Positions 25,694-35,757 are shown, counted from the first letter of the stretch. The stretch: 55,551 bases of DNA from Deltaproteobacteria bacterium (GCA_023265595.1 JAHFSU010000011.1:1-55551); one strand, 5' to 3'. The notes: generated by a model not told the origin, from the sequence alone. Made by a program: numbers and translations.

Positions 25694-27012
25694 GGTTCCA
25701 CAATCACAATCTTTAAATTTTCAGGACGAATATATTTTTTGGCCACATCCTGAACCTCTTTCAACGTCACCTTTCGGATTGCCTCGGGATATTTTCGCAA
25801 ATAATCTTTCGGATATCCCAAGAGATCAAAGCTAGCTTGTTGAAAAATGACTTTGAATGGAGAATCGAATGAAAAAATATATTTGTTCAACAGCGACTCT
25901 TTTGCCAAGGCCAGTTCTCCGGGGGTGATGTCCCCGTTGTTGCTGAAACGTTTCAAATGCGTGTCGATTTTTTCCAACACCGCCTGTTTGGCATCGGCCT
26001 TTGTTTGCACTTGAATGGAAAAGATGCCGCCGACCGGATTGGCATCCCAATCGGTATAAACACTGTAAGCCAAACCCGATTGCGACCGGATATCAAGCCC
26101 AAGCCGGCTGATGAACGGCTCGCCTCCCAAAATATATTGCATCACTGCATAGGCATATTCTTCTTTGGAAAGCCGCACCAAGCCGGAATGTCCGGCCTCA
26201 ATAAAGGCCTGCGTCACCTTTCGCTTGATGATGGTTGTCGCCCCTTTTCCTCCGATGGCCACTTTTTTCCACTCCGGTTGCGGAACCTCTTTCGGTTTTA
26301 ACGGCCCAAAATTTTTTGCGGCCCATTGTCTGACTTTCTCTTTTGAAAAATCGCCCGCAACGGCCAACAACATTCTATTGGGATGAAAATGGGTTTCATA
26401 AAATTGACGCACCTCTTTGAGGCGAATGTCGGAGACACTTTTAACGGTGGGCCGTCTCCCCCACGGATGGTCTTTGCCATACACCGCTTCATTAAAGGCG
26501 TGTGCCGCCACAACGTGTGGTGCATCTTCTTCACGGCGGAGGCCCTCTTTTGTCTGGCCGATGATCAAACGAAAGCGGTCTTCGTCAAAGCGGGGCTTCG
26601 TCACGGCTTCCTGCAGGATGGCCAAAAGAGAATCGAGTTGTTTGGACAAAGAGGCGGCAGTGATCGTTGTCAATTCACGTCCCGCATCACCTCTCAATTG
26701 GATGGACTTTTCATCGAGCCAGAGATCAAGCGCCTCCGGTGTTTTATCGAGCGTCCCGCCGCCGGCCAGCAGATCGGCCACCACATCGGCCAAGCCGGCC
26801 AGTCGCCCCTCTTCATAAGCCGAGCCCACTTTGACAAAGAGTTTTGCCTCCACGATCGGCAGTTCGTGATTTTCCAAAAGATAGATTTGAAAACCGTTGG
26901 GGAGTATATAGGTAGAGACCTTTGGCGGCGTCCATGATATCGCAAAAAGAGAACAGGGAAATAAGCCGGAGACGGCGAGGAAGCAAAACGACCCAAGCAA
27001 CGTTTTCTTCAT
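25690..27012 (-). CDS. M16 peptidase-family protein lacking the zinc motif
   Basis: A 440-residue secreted protein: signal peptide (MKKTLLGSFCFLAVSGLFPC) and two M16 domains. At the place of the HxxEH zinc site it reads GLADVVADLLAGG, so it should not bind zinc. The second half carries the substrate-grasping segment (GLDIRSQSGLAYSVYTDW). In the family an active and an inactive subunit are often encoded side by side, as in mitochondrial processing peptidase. Its partner is the active gene directly upstream, overlapping by 4 bases. Confidence 0.9.
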   Translation of the reverse strand: MKKTLLGSFCFLAVSGLFPCSLFAISWTPPKVSTYILPNGFQIYLLENHELPIVEAKLFVKVGSAYEEGRLAGLADVVADLLAGGGTLDKTPEALDLWLDEKSIQLRGDAGRELTTITAASLSKQLDSLLAILQEAVTKPRFDEDRFRLIIGQTKEGLRREEDAPHVVAAHAFNEAVYGKDHPWGRRPTVKSVSDIRLKEVRQFYETHFHPNRMLLAVAGDFSKEKVRQWAAKNFGPLKPKEVPQPEWKKVAIGGKGATTIIKRKVTQAFIEAGHSGLVRLSKEEYAYAVMQYILGGEPFISRLGLDIRSQSGLAYSVYTDWDANPVGGIFSIQVQTKADAKQAVLEKIDTHLKRFSNNGDITPGELALAKESLLNKYIFSFDSPFKVIFQQASFDLLGYPKDYLRKYPEAIRKVTLKEVQDVAKKYIRPENLKIVIVEP

Positions 27013-28490
27013 CTATTTCCCCTCACGAGTTGCAAGATAACCCGGTTATTCGGCTGAAAATATTTTTTGGCGGTATCATTGACCTCTTTCGGCCCGATCG
27101 ATTCTATCTTTTTGGAAAATGTGGCAATATATTTCCAATCACCAATGGTTACTTGCGCACCGGCCAGTTGTTCCGCCAGATCCATATTGCTTTCAAGTCC
27201 CCAATAAAAATCGTAGACAATCTTGTTTTTGACCCTTTCCAATTCTTTTTGATCGACACGTTCGGACAGGGCTTGCAATTCAGCCAAAATCTCTTTCTCC
27301 AGTTCTGCGACGGAATGTCCATGAATGGGACTCGCATAAATGAGAAAGAGATTATCGAGACGAGAACCCGGAAACCCGTTGACGCAGGTGATGCTCGATG
27401 CCATTTTTTTCACTTTGACCAGTTTGTAATTAAGCCGCGCCGTTCTCCCCTCGCACAAAATGCCGTCAATCAGATCGAAAACGTAATCGGTCTGAGCCGG
27501 CGCCTTCGGTTTGTGAAAAGCGATCACGAGATACGGTTCCGACGGAAAATGAATTGCCTTTCTTTTTTCTCCCTGAAAGGAATAATCTTTTTCCCCCTCG
27601 CTTTTTTTTGGCACTGCGGCAGCAGGAAAGGCGCCGAAATATTTTTCCAAAACAGTTCGGGCCCTCTCCATGGAAATATCGCCCACAAGCACACCGACTA
27701 TATTTTGAGGAACATAATAACGCTGATGAAAAGAGGCCGCATCTTCCATGGTAAGCCCCACTAAATCTTTTGGACTTCCAATTGGGGACCAGTGATACGG
27801 GCCGTCTGGAAATGCCGTCTGGACAAGATTTTCAAAGAGATACCCATAGGGACTGTTGTCATAACGCAAACGCCTCTCTTCCATCACCACATCCCGTTCC
27901 TGATAAAACTCGCGCAGGACCGGATGGAAAACCATCTCTGAAGCGACAAAGGCCCATGTTGGAAAGGCAGAAACCGGCATACTGGCGTGATAGGCGGTCA
28001 CATCCTTCGTAGTAAAAGCGTTCAGATCCCCCGCCCCTTTTCGGGACAAGGTCATCCATATTTCGTTTTTGATCATGTATTGGTATTCTTCTTCAGTGAG
28101 TTCCTGAATTTTTTTCTTGAAGGCCGCGATCTTGGCAGGGTCGGGTTTCTCTTTTTGGCTCTCTTCCGACATGTCGCGACCCACTTTGGCGATGGTATTC
28201 AAAATGGGGATCTCTTTGGCAAAATTTTTCGTCCCGATTTTTTTGGAACCCTTGAAAGCCATGTGTTCAAACATATGGGCCAGGCCGGTTTTTCCCTCTT
28301 CTTCATCCAACCCCCCAGCCTTGACCATGACAAGCCCTGAAAAAACCGGAACACTGGGACGGTAAACAACAAACCACAACATCCCGTTGGAGAGCGTGAA
28401 CGAATGGACCTCATGGACGAGGTTAAAAGCAAAAACCCCTTTAGAAAAGGTGAAAAAAACGGGGATCAGAAAAATCAGGATTTTTTTCAT
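27009..28490 (-). CDS. M16 zinc peptidase, active subunit
   Basis: A 493-residue secreted peptidase with signal peptide (MKKILIFLIPVFFTFSKGVFA). The inverted zinc motif HMFEH is at 72-76 (GLAHMFEHMAFKG), and a distal Glu ligand likely sits in VVMEERRLRYDNSPYG. Between them is a charged helical insertion (SEESQKEKPDPAKIAAFKKK, about 109-128). With the inactive subunit it would form a periplasmic peptide-degrading heterodimer. Its ATG shares a base with the arginine decarboxylase stop (TAATG). Confidence 0.92.
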   Translation of the reverse strand: MKKILIFLIPVFFTFSKGVFAFNLVHEVHSFTLSNGMLWFVVYRPSVPVFSGLVMVKAGGLDEEEGKTGLAHMFEHMAFKGSKKIGTKNFAKEIPILNTIAKVGRDMSEESQKEKPDPAKIAAFKKKIQELTEEEYQYMIKNEIWMTLSRKGAGDLNAFTTKDVTAYHASMPVSAFPTWAFVASEMVFHPVLREFYQERDVVMEERRLRYDNSPYGYLFENLVQTAFPDGPYHWSPIGSPKDLVGLTMEDAASFHQRYYVPQNIVGVLVGDISMERARTVLEKYFGAFPAAAVPKKSEGEKDYSFQGEKRKAIHFPSEPYLVIAFHKPKAPAQTDYVFDLIDGILCEGRTARLNYKLVKVKKMASSITCVNGFPGSRLDNLFLIYASPIHGHSVAELEKEILAELQALSERVDQKELERVKNKIVYDFYWGLESNMDLAEQLAGAQVTIGDWKYIATFSKKIESIGPKEVNDTAKKYFQPNNRVILQLVRGNR

Positions 28491-29041
28491 TAAGGAACGA
28501 AAATAGCACCGGCAAGCACGGTAGTCCAGAGACCATTTTTGTCACCGATGGCCGATTGGGTGATATTCATCGTCTTGACGATCTCGCCCGAGATGGTCCA
28601 AAGGTTTTTCCGATCATTCCATGATTTATCGGCCTCGAAAGGCACGCCCAAGGTGGTGGCCAACATTTCGGCCGCCAAGTCCTCGGTGTAATCGCCCGCC
28701 TGCTGTTCGGTTTGTCCGAAACTTTTGTGTTCGGAGAGATAACCGTGATGATCGGAGTTTTTGGGGAGCGCCAAACCGACAGAAGCCGCAACCAGACGGT
28801 GCGGCTCGTTGGTGGAATTGTCATAAAGGACACAAAAAACAACTTCACCGTCATGGAGCAACTGAATTCCCTTTTCTCTCGGAATGATTTTGCAATTGGG
28901 GGGGAAGATGCTGGAAACACGGACCAGATTATATTTGGCGATCTTTGCGTCGCGCAAGGCCATCTCAAAACTCTGCAATTTTTCACGATGGCGACCGACA
29001 CCTTTCGTCAAAAAAAGTCTGTTTGGAACAAAACCTTTCAT
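28490..29041 (-). CDS. Pyruvoyl-dependent arginine decarboxylase
   Basis: A 183-residue proenzyme that self-cleaves between Ser43 and Ser44 (LVRVSSIFPPN) to generate a pyruvoyl cofactor, then converts arginine to agmatine, the first step to putrescine and spermidine. GEVVFCVLYDNSTNEPHRLV and ASVGLALP are family segments. The start at 29041 has a GAGG site 6 bases upstream; an in-frame ATG at 29074 lacks one. It heads the run with two M16 peptidases, argS and the SPOR gene, though a metabolic link is not evident. Confidence 0.9.
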   Translation of the reverse strand: MKGFVPNRLFLTKGVGRHREKLQSFEMALRDAKIAKYNLVRVSSIFPPNCKIIPREKGIQLLHDGEVVFCVLYDNSTNEPHRLVAASVGLALPKNSDHHGYLSEHKSFGQTEQQAGDYTEDLAAEMLATTLGVPFEADKSWNDRKNLWTISGEIVKTMNITQSAIGDKNGLWTTVLAGAIFVP

Positions 29042-29154
29042 AAGAAACCTCGCTTTTGCATTGGCGGCTAACATATTTGTCCAAGGGCTACAAGAAAAAA
29101 ACGCAGGTTATCTGCATTCTTTACAAACTTTTGGGCCGGTGGCATGGAAGATTT

Positions 29155-29754
29155 ATGAAATTGATTGCCCTCACCGGCGGTTTCGGCACCGGAAAATCGA
29201 CCGTTGCCCGAATGTTGGAAGAATTTGGGCTTGCGCGCATCGACGCCGATATTTTAGCGCATGAGGTGACACAACCCGACCGGACCGCGTGGCGCCAAAT
29301 TGTGATCCAATTTGGAGAGGCAATCCTGATGTCCGACAGAAATCTGGACCGGGCCAAACTCGCTGAAATTATTTTTCATGATCCTGTCCAGCGCCGGACT
29401 TTGGAGGCCATCATCCACCCCAAAGTGCGCGAGACGATGCACAAAAAAATTCTCGAATTCCGTCAACAGGGTTACAAGCAGGTCATTTTGGAAATCCCGC
29501 TTCTGTTTGAAGCCGGTTGGAATGTCGACGAACCGCTCGACGCCATTGTCGTTGTGACCGCCGATGAAAAAACGCAGATCGAACGGGCTAAAAAGAAATT
29601 CAAACTTTCCGAAACGGAGATCCGTGCCCGAATTCAAGCCCAACTGCCGCTCGAAAAAAAGGCCAAAAAAGCAACCTTTGTGATTGATAACGGCAAAGAC
29701 CTTGCCGCCACGAAAACCCAAGTCGAGAAATTGTTCAAGCAACTGCCCGCCTGA
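29155..29754 (+). CDS. coaE: Dephospho-CoA kinase
   Basis: A 199-residue P-loop kinase performing the last step of coenzyme A synthesis. P-loop GGFGTGKST (8-16), DADILAHEVTQPD and PLLFEAGW are the family landmarks. An ATG at 29056 is in frame, but the family N-terminus (MKLIALTGGFG) sets the start at 29155. It diverges from the arginine decarboxylase and converges with pnp, leaving only 10 bases between stops. Confidence 0.95.
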   Translation: MKLIALTGGFGTGKSTVARMLEEFGLARIDADILAHEVTQPDRTAWRQIVIQFGEAILMSDRNLDRAKLAEIIFHDPVQRRTLEAIIHPKVRETMHKKILEFRQQGYKQVILEIPLLFEAGWNVDEPLDAIVVVTADEKTQIERAKKKFKLSETEIRARIQAQLPLEKKAKKATFVIDNGKDLAATKTQVEKLFKQLPA

Positions 29755-29764
29755 AGGCGCCTGC

Positions 29765-31870
29765 CTAATTCACCGTTTCATTTTCATGGCCGGCGGCTTC
29801 TTTGAGGGAGAGGCGGACTTTGCCGCTCCCCTCTTCCACTTCAAGCACCTTGACGACAATTTCATCTCCCTCTTTCACCACATCGGTCACCTGCTTCACA
29901 CGGTGATTGGCCAATTGGGAGATATGCACCAAACCGTCGGTCCCCGGCATGAACTCCACGAAGGCGCCGAAATCCATGATTTTGACAACAGTCCCTTTGT
30001 AGTATTTTCCAATTTCAGGGACCGCGGTGACTTCACGGATTCTCTTGAGCGCCCGTTCACCGGCCTCTTGATCGATCGCAAAAACGCTGACGGTGCCGTC
30101 ATCTTCAACATCGATTTTAGCGCCCGTTTCATCGACGATCGAGCGGATCATCTTGCCGCCCGGACCGATCAATGCGCCGATTTTATCGGGGTTGATTTTG
30201 AGCGTCGTGATTTTTGGCGCGTGCGGCGACAGTTTTTCTCTCGGGGCCTTTAACGCCTCATCCATCTTGTCGAGAATGTGCATGCGGCCTTCATGCGCCT
30301 GATGCAACGCCTCAGCCAACAAGGTTTCGGAAAGCCCTTCTATTTTGATATCCATCTGAAGCGCGGTCACACCGTTGCGTGTCCCGGCCACCTTGAAATC
30401 CATATCACCCAAGTGATCTTCATCACCCAAGATGTCCGACAAAATGGCATACTTTCCCTCTTCCTTAATGAGCCCCATCGCAATACCGGCAACAGAGGCC
30501 TTGATCGGAACGCCGGCATCCATGAGGGAAAGGCATCCGCCGCAAACTGTGGCCATCGATGAGGAACCGTTCGACTCCAAAATTTCGGAGACCACGCGGA
30601 TGGTGTAGGGAAATTCTTCCTCCGTCGGCAAGACATAGCGAAGCGCCCGCTCCGCCAGCGCACCGTGACCGATTTCACGCCGTCCCGGCGAGCGCAAAAA
30701 TTTTACTTCGCCCGTTGAGAAGGGTGGGAAATTGTAATGAAGCATAAAACGTTTGTAATAGACTTCTCCCAACGCATCAATCAACTGTTGGTCTTCGGAA
30801 GAACCGAGCGTCGTCACCGCCAAGGCCTGCGTTTCACCGCGCGTGAAGAGGGCTGAGCCATGTGTTCTCGGAAGCAATCCGGCTTCGCAGGCAATCGGAC
30901 GGATATCTTTAGTGGAACGCCCGTCGATCCGGCGCTTCTCGCTCAAAATCATCCCCCGCACAACCTTTCTCTGTTCCTCTTCAAAAACATGCTTGACCAA
31001 TCCCAAATTCGGATCTTCTGCGCCGAGCGGGCAGAGGTCGGTCAATAATTTTTCCTGAAGCGCCTTGAGTTGATTGTTTCTCTCCTGCTTGGACGTAATG
31101 CTATAAGTCTCTTTCAATTTGCTTTTCAAAAGATCGGTTGTTTTTTTGACAACGGCTTGATCGACTGCGGCCGGTTGGATTTCCCATTTTGTTTTTCCGA
31201 CCTTTTTGGCTAACTCTTCCTGAATTTTAAGAACCGGCTGGATCGCCTGATGCGCTGTCCGAATGGCCTCGATCATCACATTTTCCGAAACCTCTTTAGC
31301 GCCCCCCTCAACCATCACGACCGCATCACGGCTTCCGGAAACGATGATATCGATGTCCGAAGTTTCCATCTGCTGCGGTGTCGGGTTGATCACAAATTTT
31401 CCATCGACTCGGCCGACACGGACACCGGCGATGGGGCCTAAAAACGGGGCCGGTGAAATCAGCAACGCGGCGGAAGCGCCCGCCATCGCCAAAATATCGG
31501 GTTCATTGTCGAGATCGGCCGACAAAACGGTCGCAATCACCTGTGTCTCATGATGGTAATCTTCCGGAAAAAGGGGACGGATCGGACGATCGATAAAACG
31601 GGAAGTCAGTGTCTCCAGCTCGGAAGGCCTCCCCTCTCTTTTGAAAAAACCGCCCGGAATTTTTCCGGCCGCAAATGTTTTTTCAATATAATCGACCGTG
31701 AGGGGCAAAAAATCGCAATTCTCTTTCGGTTTTTCATTGGCCGTGGCGGTCACCAAAACGATGGTATCGCCATAGCGAACGATAACGGAACCGCCCGCCT
31801 GTTTGGCCAAATGACCGGTCTCGATGGTTAAAGTTCTCCCGCCAAAATCGGTGTGAACAGATGTCTTCAT
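29765..31870 (-). CDS. pnp: Polyribonucleotide nucleotidyltransferase
   Basis: A 701-residue 3'-5' phosphorolytic exoribonuclease of the RNA degradosome. Two RNase PH domains, a KH domain ([20 protein letters not shown], about 558-577) and a C-terminal S1 domain ([20 protein letters not shown], about 624-643) are in the usual order. It follows rpsO by 168 bases that hold two hairpins, as in the classical rpsO-pnp arrangement, where processing in the gap controls pnp. Confidence 0.98.
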   Translation of the reverse strand: MKTSVHTDFGGRTLTIETGHLAKQAGGSVIVRYGDTIVLVTATANEKPKENCDFLPLTVDYIEKTFAAGKIPGGFFKREGRPSELETLTSRFIDRPIRPLFPEDYHHETQVIATVLSADLDNEPDILAMAGASAALLISPAPFLGPIAGVRVGRVDGKFVINPTPQQMETSDIDIIVSGSRDAVVMVEGGAKEVSENVMIEAIRTAHQAIQPVLKIQEELAKKVGKTKWEIQPAAVDQAVVKKTTDLLKSKLKETYSITSKQERNNQLKALQEKLLTDLCPLGAEDPNLGLVKHVFEEEQRKVVRGMILSEKRRIDGRSTKDIRPIACEAGLLPRTHGSALFTRGETQALAVTTLGSSEDQQLIDALGEVYYKRFMLHYNFPPFSTGEVKFLRSPGRREIGHGALAERALRYVLPTEEEFPYTIRVVSEILESNGSSSMATVCGGCLSLMDAGVPIKASVAGIAMGLIKEEGKYAILSDILGDEDHLGDMDFKVAGTRNGVTALQMDIKIEGLSETLLAEALHQAHEGRMHILDKMDEALKAPREKLSPHAPKITTLKINPDKIGALIGPGGKMIRSIVDETGAKIDVEDDGTVSVFAIDQEAGERALKRIREVTAVPEIGKYYKGTVVKIMDFGAFVEFMPGTDGLVHISQLANHRVKQVTDVVKEGDEIVVKVLEVEEGSGKVRLSLKEAAGHENETVN

Positions 31871-31880
31871 TTATTTCTCC

Positions 31881-31904
31881 TTGCCCTGAGCTTGTCGAAG
31901 GGCC
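31881..31904. repeat. Short dispersed palindrome CCCTGAGCTTGTCGAAGGG
   Basis: In the pnp leader, near the start codon. The complement, CCCTTCGACAAGCTCAGGG, is the same as the core of the repeats at 42855 and 44889 (CCCC-ATTCGACAAGCTCAT-GGGG) apart from the stem ends, linking these elements into one family. Confidence 0.5.
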
Positions 31905-31958
31905 TCTTATTTTTTGTGGGATTTTTGTGGTAAGACCGGCTGATAACTTATAACAAAA

Positions 31959-31980
31959 CCGGCTCAAAGCCGGATTTTTT
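31959..31980. terminator. GC-rich hairpin with T-run between rpsO and pnp
   Basis: CCGGC-TCAAA-GCCGG followed by six T on the plus strand, four T on the minus strand. Both flanking genes are on the minus strand, so it probably acts as a partial terminator or processing site of the rpsO-pnp transcript. A second hairpin, GCCCGCC/GGCGGGC at 32011-32034, has no T-run. Confidence 0.5.
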
Positions 31981-32038
31981 ATCAATTATCAGCGAACCGC
32001 AACAATCCCTGCCCGCCGTGTTTTAGTGGCGGGCCCTG

Positions 32039-32308
32039 TTATTTTCTTAAACCTAAATTCTCAATCACTTTTTTATAACGATGGACGTCTATTTTCCTCA
32101 AATAATTCAAAAGTTTACGGCGTTGTCCCACCATCTTGAGCAGACCGCGGCGCGAAGAATGATCTTTTTTGTGAGAGACAAAATGTTTGTTTAAATCTTC
32201 AATGCGAGTCGATAAAAGAGCGACTTGAACCTCTGGCGAGCCGGTATCCTCTTTGTGGGTTTTGAACCGGCCGATCAATTCTTGTTTTTTTGCTGCTACC
32301 ATTACCAT
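32039..32308 (-). CDS. rpsO: Ribosomal protein S15
   Basis: 89 residues, the family norm. [20 protein letters not shown] and [22 protein letters not shown] are diagnostic. It binds 16S rRNA in the platform of the small subunit. The start is ATG at 32308 or, two codons on, 32302. Only 12 bases separate it from the rnhB stop, so it is likely co-transcribed with the rplS-rnhB run. Confidence 0.98.
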   Translation of the reverse strand: MVMVAAKKQELIGRFKTHKEDTGSPEVQVALLSTRIEDLNKHFVSHKKDHSSRRGLLKMVGQRRKLLNYLRKIDVHRYKKVIENLGLRK

Positions 32309-32320
32309 TGAAAAAGCCTA

Positions 32321-32935
32321 TCACGACAAAACAAAATCTGTAAAGCGGTTTTTTAAAAAACTCCGACGGTGGATTTGAGTCGGGCCGTTGGCCTCCAACT
32401 CTGCGTAGTGGGCTTTTGTCCCGTATCCTTTATGGATATCAAACCGAAATTGCGGATAGGTTTGAATAAGCCCCATCATGAGCCGGTCGCGGGTCACCTT
32501 GGCCACAATGGAGGCCGCAGCAATCGATAAACAAAGGGCATCTCCCTTGACCAGCGGTTTTTGGGGGAGCGTCAAAAGCGAAATGGGACGATTGCCATCG
32601 ACGAGCAAAAAATCGGGTTTTATCTGCATCATCTCCACGGCCAAACGCATCGCTTTCAGAGAGGCGCGGCTGATATTCATCGTGTCGATTTCCGAGGCTT
32701 CGACGATGCCGATTCCGTAAGCCATAGCCCGCTGCAAAATTTCCGGGAATATTTTTTCGCGTTGGGCTGCGGTCAATTTTTTGGAATCATTGACTCCTTC
32801 AAATTTTTCCCACCACGGCAACAAAACAGAGGCCGCCACAACCGGGCCGGCGAGACAACCGCGCCCTACTTCATCAACACCCGCAATGTTTTGGAAACCT
32901 TGCTCCTTGAATTGACGCTCAAGGTTTGGATTCAC
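32321..32935 (-). CDS. rnhB: Ribonuclease HII
   Basis: About 204 residues; cuts RNA in RNA-DNA hybrids. The catalytic motif [14 protein letters not shown] lies near the N-terminus, with a further acidic residue in LLVDGNRP. The frame is open to 33001. I prefer GTG at 32935 (VNPNLERQF), which has a GGGGGA site 8 bases upstream, fits the family length and overlaps rplS by only 17 bases. ATG at 32965 is the alternative. Confidence 0.92.
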   Translation of the reverse strand: MNPNLERQFKEQGFQNIAGVDEVGRGCLAGPVVAASVLLPWWEKFEGVNDSKKLTAAQREKIFPEILQRAMAYGIGIVEASEIDTMNISRASLKAMRLAVEMMQIKPDFLLVDGNRPISLLTLPQKPLVKGDALCLSIAAASIVAKVTRDRLMMGLIQTYPQFRFDIHKGYGTKAHYAELEANGPTQIHRRSFLKNRFTDFVLS

Positions 32936-33326
32936 CTTTCGATTCCCCCGCTGTACTCTTTGCATTTCCCGCCGCCGGTCCCCATTCTTCTTCCACGGCA
33001 ACGCGGGCTTTTTTACCCGCTAACTTTCTCAAGTAATACAAACGGGCCCTACGAACCTTCCCCTTTTGGACCACCTCGATATGATCGATAACCGGTGAAT
33101 GAATCGGAAAAATGCGTTCCACACCGACACCGTAAGAGACTTTGCGAATCGTGACGGTAGCGCGGGTCCCGGCCCCTCTTTGGCGTAAAACAACTCCTTC
33201 AAAGGCTTGAAGGCGCTCTTTTTCACCCTCTTTGATTTTGGCAAAAACACGAACGGTATCCCCGGGACGAAAAGAGGTGGTCCCTTTTTTCAAATAAGCC
33301 TGTTCAATGCGCTCGACGAGATTCAT
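32919..33326 (-). CDS. rplS: Ribosomal protein L19
   Basis: 135 residues. [40 protein letters not shown] and [18 protein letters not shown] are the L19 core (1-115). A Ser/Gly/Lys-rich tail ([17 protein letters not shown]) is longer than usual and overlaps the rnhB start region. An AGGAG site precedes the ATG. L19 sits at the subunit interface near bridge B6/B8. Confidence 0.98.
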   Translation of the reverse strand: MNLVERIEQAYLKKGTTSFRPGDTVRVFAKIKEGEKERLQAFEGVVLRQRGAGTRATVTIRKVSYGVGVERIFPIHSPVIDHIEVVQKGKVRRARLYYLRKLAGKKARVAVEEEWGPAAGNAKSTAGESKGESKP

Positions 33327-33404
33327 ACATCACTCCTTTTTGGGTGGAGGTCTCTTAGCCACTTTCTCGCCCTTTTGCAAGACCAATAAATGGACCCGGT
33401 GCCG

Positions 33405-34085
33405 CTACTTTTTTTTGGTCAACAAATCCAGGCGTCTTTCTTTCGTAATCTTCAACGATTGCTCACGGCGCCATTTTTCGATCTCTTTATGATGGCCCGA
33501 TTGCAACACATTGGGGACCTTCAATCCTCTAAATTCAGGGGGCCTTGTGTACTGAGGGTATTCGAGCAAGCCATCCTTAAAAGACTCTTGGCGGGTCGAT
33601 TCAACATTCCCCATAAAACCGGGGATAAAGCGGACTAACGTTTCCAAAAGGACCAAAGCGGCGGTTTCTCCGCCGTTTAAAATATAATCTCCGACCGAAA
33701 TTTCTTCATCGATCGCCAACTCTTTGACCCGTTCGTCGACCCCTTCATAACGCCCACAAACCAAAATGAGTTGATCAAAGCCGGCCAATTTGGAGGCCAT
33801 CTTCTGATCAAAGCGTTTCCCTCGTGGAGAAAGCAAAATACGAAGCGATTTATCCGACCTTGGAATCGATTCAATCGTGGCAACGAGAGGCTCCGGCTTC
33901 ATCACCATACCGGCCCCACCGCCGTAAGGGGTATCGTCAACAGTATGGTGTTTATCTAAAGTAAAATCTCGAATATCGTGAATAAAAACAGACAATTTTT
34001 CTTGATCTAAGGCCTTACCTATCAAGGAAATCTTTAATGGAGACTCAAAAAAATCCGGAAAGAGTGTGAGGATGTCAAAACGCAC
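33405..34085 (-). CDS. trmD: tRNA (guanine-N1)-methyltransferase
   Basis: A 226-residue SPOUT enzyme making m1G37 in tRNA, which prevents frameshifting. The trefoil-knot segments YGGGAGMVMKPEPLV, CGRYEGVDERV and SVGDYILNGGETAAL are present, and the length is close to the 240-250 norm. khpA ends 3 bases upstream; the usual rimM gene between khpA and trmD is absent. Confidence 0.97.
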   Translation of the reverse strand: MRFDILTLFPDFFESPLKISLIGKALDQEKLSVFIHDIRDFTLDKHHTVDDTPYGGGAGMVMKPEPLVATIESIPRSDKSLRILLSPRGKRFDQKMASKLAGFDQLILVCGRYEGVDERVKELAIDEEISVGDYILNGGETAALVLLETLVRFIPGFMGNVESTRQESFKDGLLEYPQYTRPPEFRGLKVPNVLQSGHHKEIEKWRREQSLKITKERRLDLLTKKK

Positions 34086-34088
34086 AAA

Positions 34089-34334
34089 CTACTCAATTAT
34101 TTCCAAAACAGAGCGGCGACGAAGTTTGGTGGAGGCCGCACCGAGAATCGTTCTTAATGCCCTTGCCGTTCTTCCTTCTTTGCCGATCACTTTACCCAAA
34201 TCTTCCTTGGCCACTTTCAATTCGATAACTGTGGTCTGTTCCCCTTCGACTTCAATCACTTCCACCTCTTCCGGTTTGTCGACCAAGGCTTTTGCCATGG
34301 TCTCTACCAAGGCTTTGATTATCTCTTCTCCCAT
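34089..34334 (-). CDS. khpA: KH-domain RNA-binding protein KhpA
   Basis: 81 residues, a single KH domain with the GxxG loop in [19 protein letters not shown]. In the family KhpA pairs with KhpB to bind RNA and influence envelope and cell-division genes. Located between rpsP and trmD, its standard place, 10 bases from rpsP. Confidence 0.95.
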   Translation of the reverse strand: MGEEIIKALVETMAKALVDKPEEVEVIEVEGEQTTVIELKVAKEDLGKVIGKEGRTARALRTILGAASTKLRRRSVLEIIE

Positions 34335-34344
34335 AATCCCCCCC

Positions 34345-34593
34345 CTATTTCGCAGCGAGCCCCTGTTGTTTGAGCAATTGGCTAACCAACTCGCTTGGAG
34401 TGGCCCCCTTTTTAAACCAGTAATCGAGGCGTTCTTTGTTGACTTTTAGTTTCTCTTTTTCGAGTTTCGGATTGTAGGTTCCCAAAACCTCCAGACAACT
34501 TCCACCCCGCGCATTGGTTCGGTCCGTGGCAACCAACCGAAAAAGCGGCTTGTTGTTTGTCCCGACGCGGCTAAATCGTATTCTTACAGGCAT
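34345..34593 (-). CDS. rpsP: Ribosomal protein S16
   Basis: 82 residues. [20 protein letters not shown], then LEVLGTYNP and [15 protein letters not shown], are the S16 signature. First gene of rpsP-khpA-trmD-rplS-rnhB-rpsO. An AAGGGG site and a clear sigma-70 promoter (34622-34651) precede it. Confidence 0.98.
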   Translation of the reverse strand: MPVRIRFSRVGTNNKPLFRLVATDRTNARGGSCLEVLGTYNPKLEKEKLKVNKERLDYWFKKGATPSELVSQLLKQQGLAAK

Positions 34594-34621
34594 AAAGACC
34601 CCTTCAAAATTTGGATTCGGC

Positions 34622-34651
34622 TACATAGCAATGGGGGCTCCTTTAAGTCAA
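34622..34651 (-). promoter_or_regulatory. Sigma-70 promoter of the rpsP operon
   Basis: Minus strand TTGACT (34651-34646), an 18-base spacer and TATGTA (34627-34622), 29 bases upstream of the rpsP ATG. It fits entirely in the 60-base gap behind the bamB stop. Confidence 0.65.
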
Positions 34652-34653
34652 GG

Positions 34654-35757
34654 TTATTTATATTGAAAGGCATAGAGTCGGCTGGCATTGGATAGAATAT
34701 AGAGTCTGTTTTGATCCATAATCGGATCGGAATAACTCCCCCCTTTTACATAATAGCCGTACAAAATATCTCCCTGCATTTTGTCTAAAAAAAAGATTTT
34801 CCCCTTCGTGGCGACAACGGAGAGCCATTTGTCATAAATAACGGGGGCTGAGACACCCGGGATGTCAAGATTTTGCTCCCATATCGGTTCTCCCGATTCG
34901 GCCCGGACGGCATAGACAGTGCTGCCCGCTGTTACATAAAGGATATCCCCGCTAACAGTTGCATTATTGACTCCTCCAAAAGGGGTCTCCCAAACACTCT
35001 CTCCCGTTTTGGGATCGAGGGCAAAAAATTTACCATCGGCGCTGGAGACATAGGCATATTTTCCTGCCAAAAGAAGAGTTGCATCGACATCGTGAAATTC
35101 GGCTGTGGGGTCTCCCAACTGTCTTGCCCAATGGATATCACCATTGGCGGGATTAAAAGCAACCAGAGAACCGTCTGAAAATCCGGTCACAATGTTCCCC
35201 TCGACCAAAATGGGATCTGCCGCTCCGACAATGCTGAAACCCCTTTCCCGCAATGTCTGAGATGTCTGCCACAAGACATTGCCGTTGTGGATGTCAACCT
35301 GTGCGAGTTCTTTATCTAAGGTGACAATGTAGAGTTTGTCGCCGAGAATCAACGGGGATGACAAAACCTCGCCATCCACTTTGGAAATCCATGCGAGCGT
35401 CCCGTTTTCTTTGTTCAATGCGTAGAGGGTCCCTTTGGCATCGGAGAAGTAGAGACGGTCTCCTGCAACGACCGCCTTGGAATAAACAGGGCCTTGTGTT
35501 TTGAAGGTCCACAATTTTTTCCCCCGTTTGGCGTCGATGCCGTAAAATAGATTTTTTTGGACACCGACGAAAATTTTATCGCCGTCGACAACCGGTTTTG
35601 CAAATTGAAACGGTTTTCGGTTGAAATAGGAATTCTGTTTTAATTTAACGACCCATTTCCGTTTGACGAAAGAGACCGTTGTTCCGGCAACGCTTTCGGG
35701 AACCACCGACACAAACAGGAAAAAGAGGATCAGGAAGCGGGCTGTAATTCTAACCAT
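34654..35757 (-). CDS. bamB: BamB-like PQQ-repeat beta-propeller
   Basis: A 367-residue exported protein. After the signal peptide (about 1-24), repeats of the type GDKIFVGVQ...GKKLWTF, GDRLYFSDAKGTLYALN and GKFFALDPKTGESVWET build a beta-propeller, as in BamB of the outer-membrane protein assembly complex. No Cys follows the signal peptide, so it lacks the lipobox of classical BamB. Its neighbour encodes a YfgM-like protein, and yfgM-bamB-der order is known from E. coli; here der is 2.5 kb away. An alternative is another periplasmic PQQ-repeat protein. Confidence 0.72.
   Translation of the reverse strand: MVRITARFLILFFLFVSVVPESVAGTTVSFVKRKWVVKLKQNSYFNRKPFQFAKPVVDGDKIFVGVQKNLFYGIDAKRGKKLWTFKTQGPVYSKAVVAGDRLYFSDAKGTLYALNKENGTLAWISKVDGEVLSSPLILGDKLYIVTLDKELAQVDIHNGNVLWQTSQTLRERGFSIVGAADPILVEGNIVTGFSDGSLVAFNPANGDIHWARQLGDPTAEFHDVDATLLLAGKYAYVSSADGKFFALDPKTGESVWETPFGGVNNATVSGDILYVTAGSTVYAVRAESGEPIWEQNLDIPGVSAPVIYDKWLSVVATKGKIFFLDKMQGDILYGYYVKGGSYSDPIMDQNRLYILSNASRLYAFQYK

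Noticed and set aside
31959-31980. Plus-strand terminator implying a hidden plus-strand gene
   Set aside because: No plus-strand reading frame with a ribosome site ends before it; it fits better as a processing hairpin between rpsO and pnp.
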